Source: Baffinella frigidus | Lineage: Eukaryota; Cryptophyceae; Cryptomonadales; Baffinellaceae | Assembly (NCBI GenBank): GCA_026770585.1 | Contig: MU646715.1 | Span: 39,428 to 50,025, forward strand | DNA: 10,598 bases | Direction of reading: 5' to 3' | Made by a program: the position numbers and the translations under genes | The notes under the pieces: generated by a model | Database searches by the model: none | Seen by the model: the letters and a program-made list of their open reading frames with translations, nothing else | What the model was told of the DNA's origin: nothing | In this document: in pieces, positions 10,340 through 10,598 of the stretch | Position numbering within the stretch: position 1 is the first letter of the stretch | How the letters are laid out: the number at the start of each line of letters is the position of its first letter

Positions 10340-10420
10340 CCGAAAAGTCAATTCCGTGAATTTAGTGCCAGGAAATGTTTTTCTCTCTCTCCAAAAGTGG
10401 ACGATGCGTGGTACGTTGCA
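10340..10420. repeat. Dispersed repeat shared with 7190-7265
   Basis: AAGTCAATT, TTTAGT, TCTCTCC, AAAGTGG.CGAT and GTGGTAC occur in the same order and spacing in both places. Each lies immediately upstream of an acceptor (the exon 1 echo at 10336, the exon 4 echo at 7182). Confidence 0.6.
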
Positions 10421-10429
10421 TTCCCCTGC

Positions 10430-10456
10430 TTCTCCCTACTGGATCTGCAGCCTCGC
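10430..10456 (-). pseudogene. Exon 1 upstream echo 2 (5' part)
   Basis: CGAAACAG/GCGAGGCTGCAGATCCAG reads ARLQIQ and then TAG. The acceptor is 120 bp from that of echo 1, so the three acceptors are nearly evenly spaced. Confidence 0.87.
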
Positions 10457-10467
10457 CTGTTTCGGGT

Positions 10468-10598
10468 TAAAGGTTTGGGGGTTGGCGTTTGGGGTTTGGG
10501 GTTTGGGTGTGGGGTTTAGGGTTTGGGGTTTGGGGTTTGGGGTTTGGGGTTTGGGTGTGGGGTTTAGGGTTTGGGGTTTGGGGTTTGGGGTTTGGGGT
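10468..10598. repeat. GGGTTTGG heptamer array with 48-bp higher-order period
   Basis: GGGTGTGGGGTTTAGG occurs at 10505 and again at 10553, with uniform GGTTTGG heptamers between, so the block of about seven heptamers has itself been duplicated. It runs to the window edge. Confidence 0.88.

Overview
The window looks like nuclear DNA of a unicellular eukaryote, probably an alga or related protist. Exons are GC-rich and carry spliceosomal donors and acceptors. Introns are long, and both introns and spacers are full of degenerate TTTAGGG-type (GGGTTTAGG, GGGTTTGGG) repeats. Two of the six SLC25-gene donors read GC rather than GT, and nearly every acceptor is AG followed by G. Dinoflagellates and haptophytes are known for GC donors, and dinoflagellates also have TTTAGGG telomeres, but the lineage cannot be fixed from this sequence.

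Layout. (1) 329-2648, minus strand: a predicted membrane-anchored coiled-coil protein, with a 5' exon (1884-2648) and a second exon (329-560) around a 1.3-kb intron; the gene runs off the left edge. (2) 2649-3349: divergent spacer with short repeats. (3) 3350-3613, plus strand: a small two-exon unknown gene with a 96-nt intron. (4) 3614-4638: convergent spacer with foldback, MITE-like elements. (5) 4639-10213, minus strand: the C-terminal half (about 156 codons) of an SLC25 mitochondrial carrier, closest by eye to the carnitine/acylcarnitine-ornithine-basic amino acid group, in six phase-compatible exons with introns of 0.9-1.1 kb. The 5' half lies beyond the right edge.

The main discovery is in the carrier introns. 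Every carrier exon is accompanied by one to four decayed partial copies (echoes) of itself. They follow one rule: copies upstream of the exon keep its 5' (acceptor) part, and copies downstream keep its 3' (donor) part. The unrelated coiled-coil gene shows the same thing, with its exon-1 3' end plus intron re-copied 601 bp downstream. This is what serial tandem duplication with one breakpoint inside an exon would leave, and it suggests a mode of intron growth by duplication across splice junctions. Foldback elements abut several of the truncated copies.

Other structure includes a perfect 76-bp inverted repeat inside an intron, a 159-bp block that appears identical in two otherwise diverged copies, two families of short foldback elements, and mosaics of homogenised 7-bp telomere-like variants.
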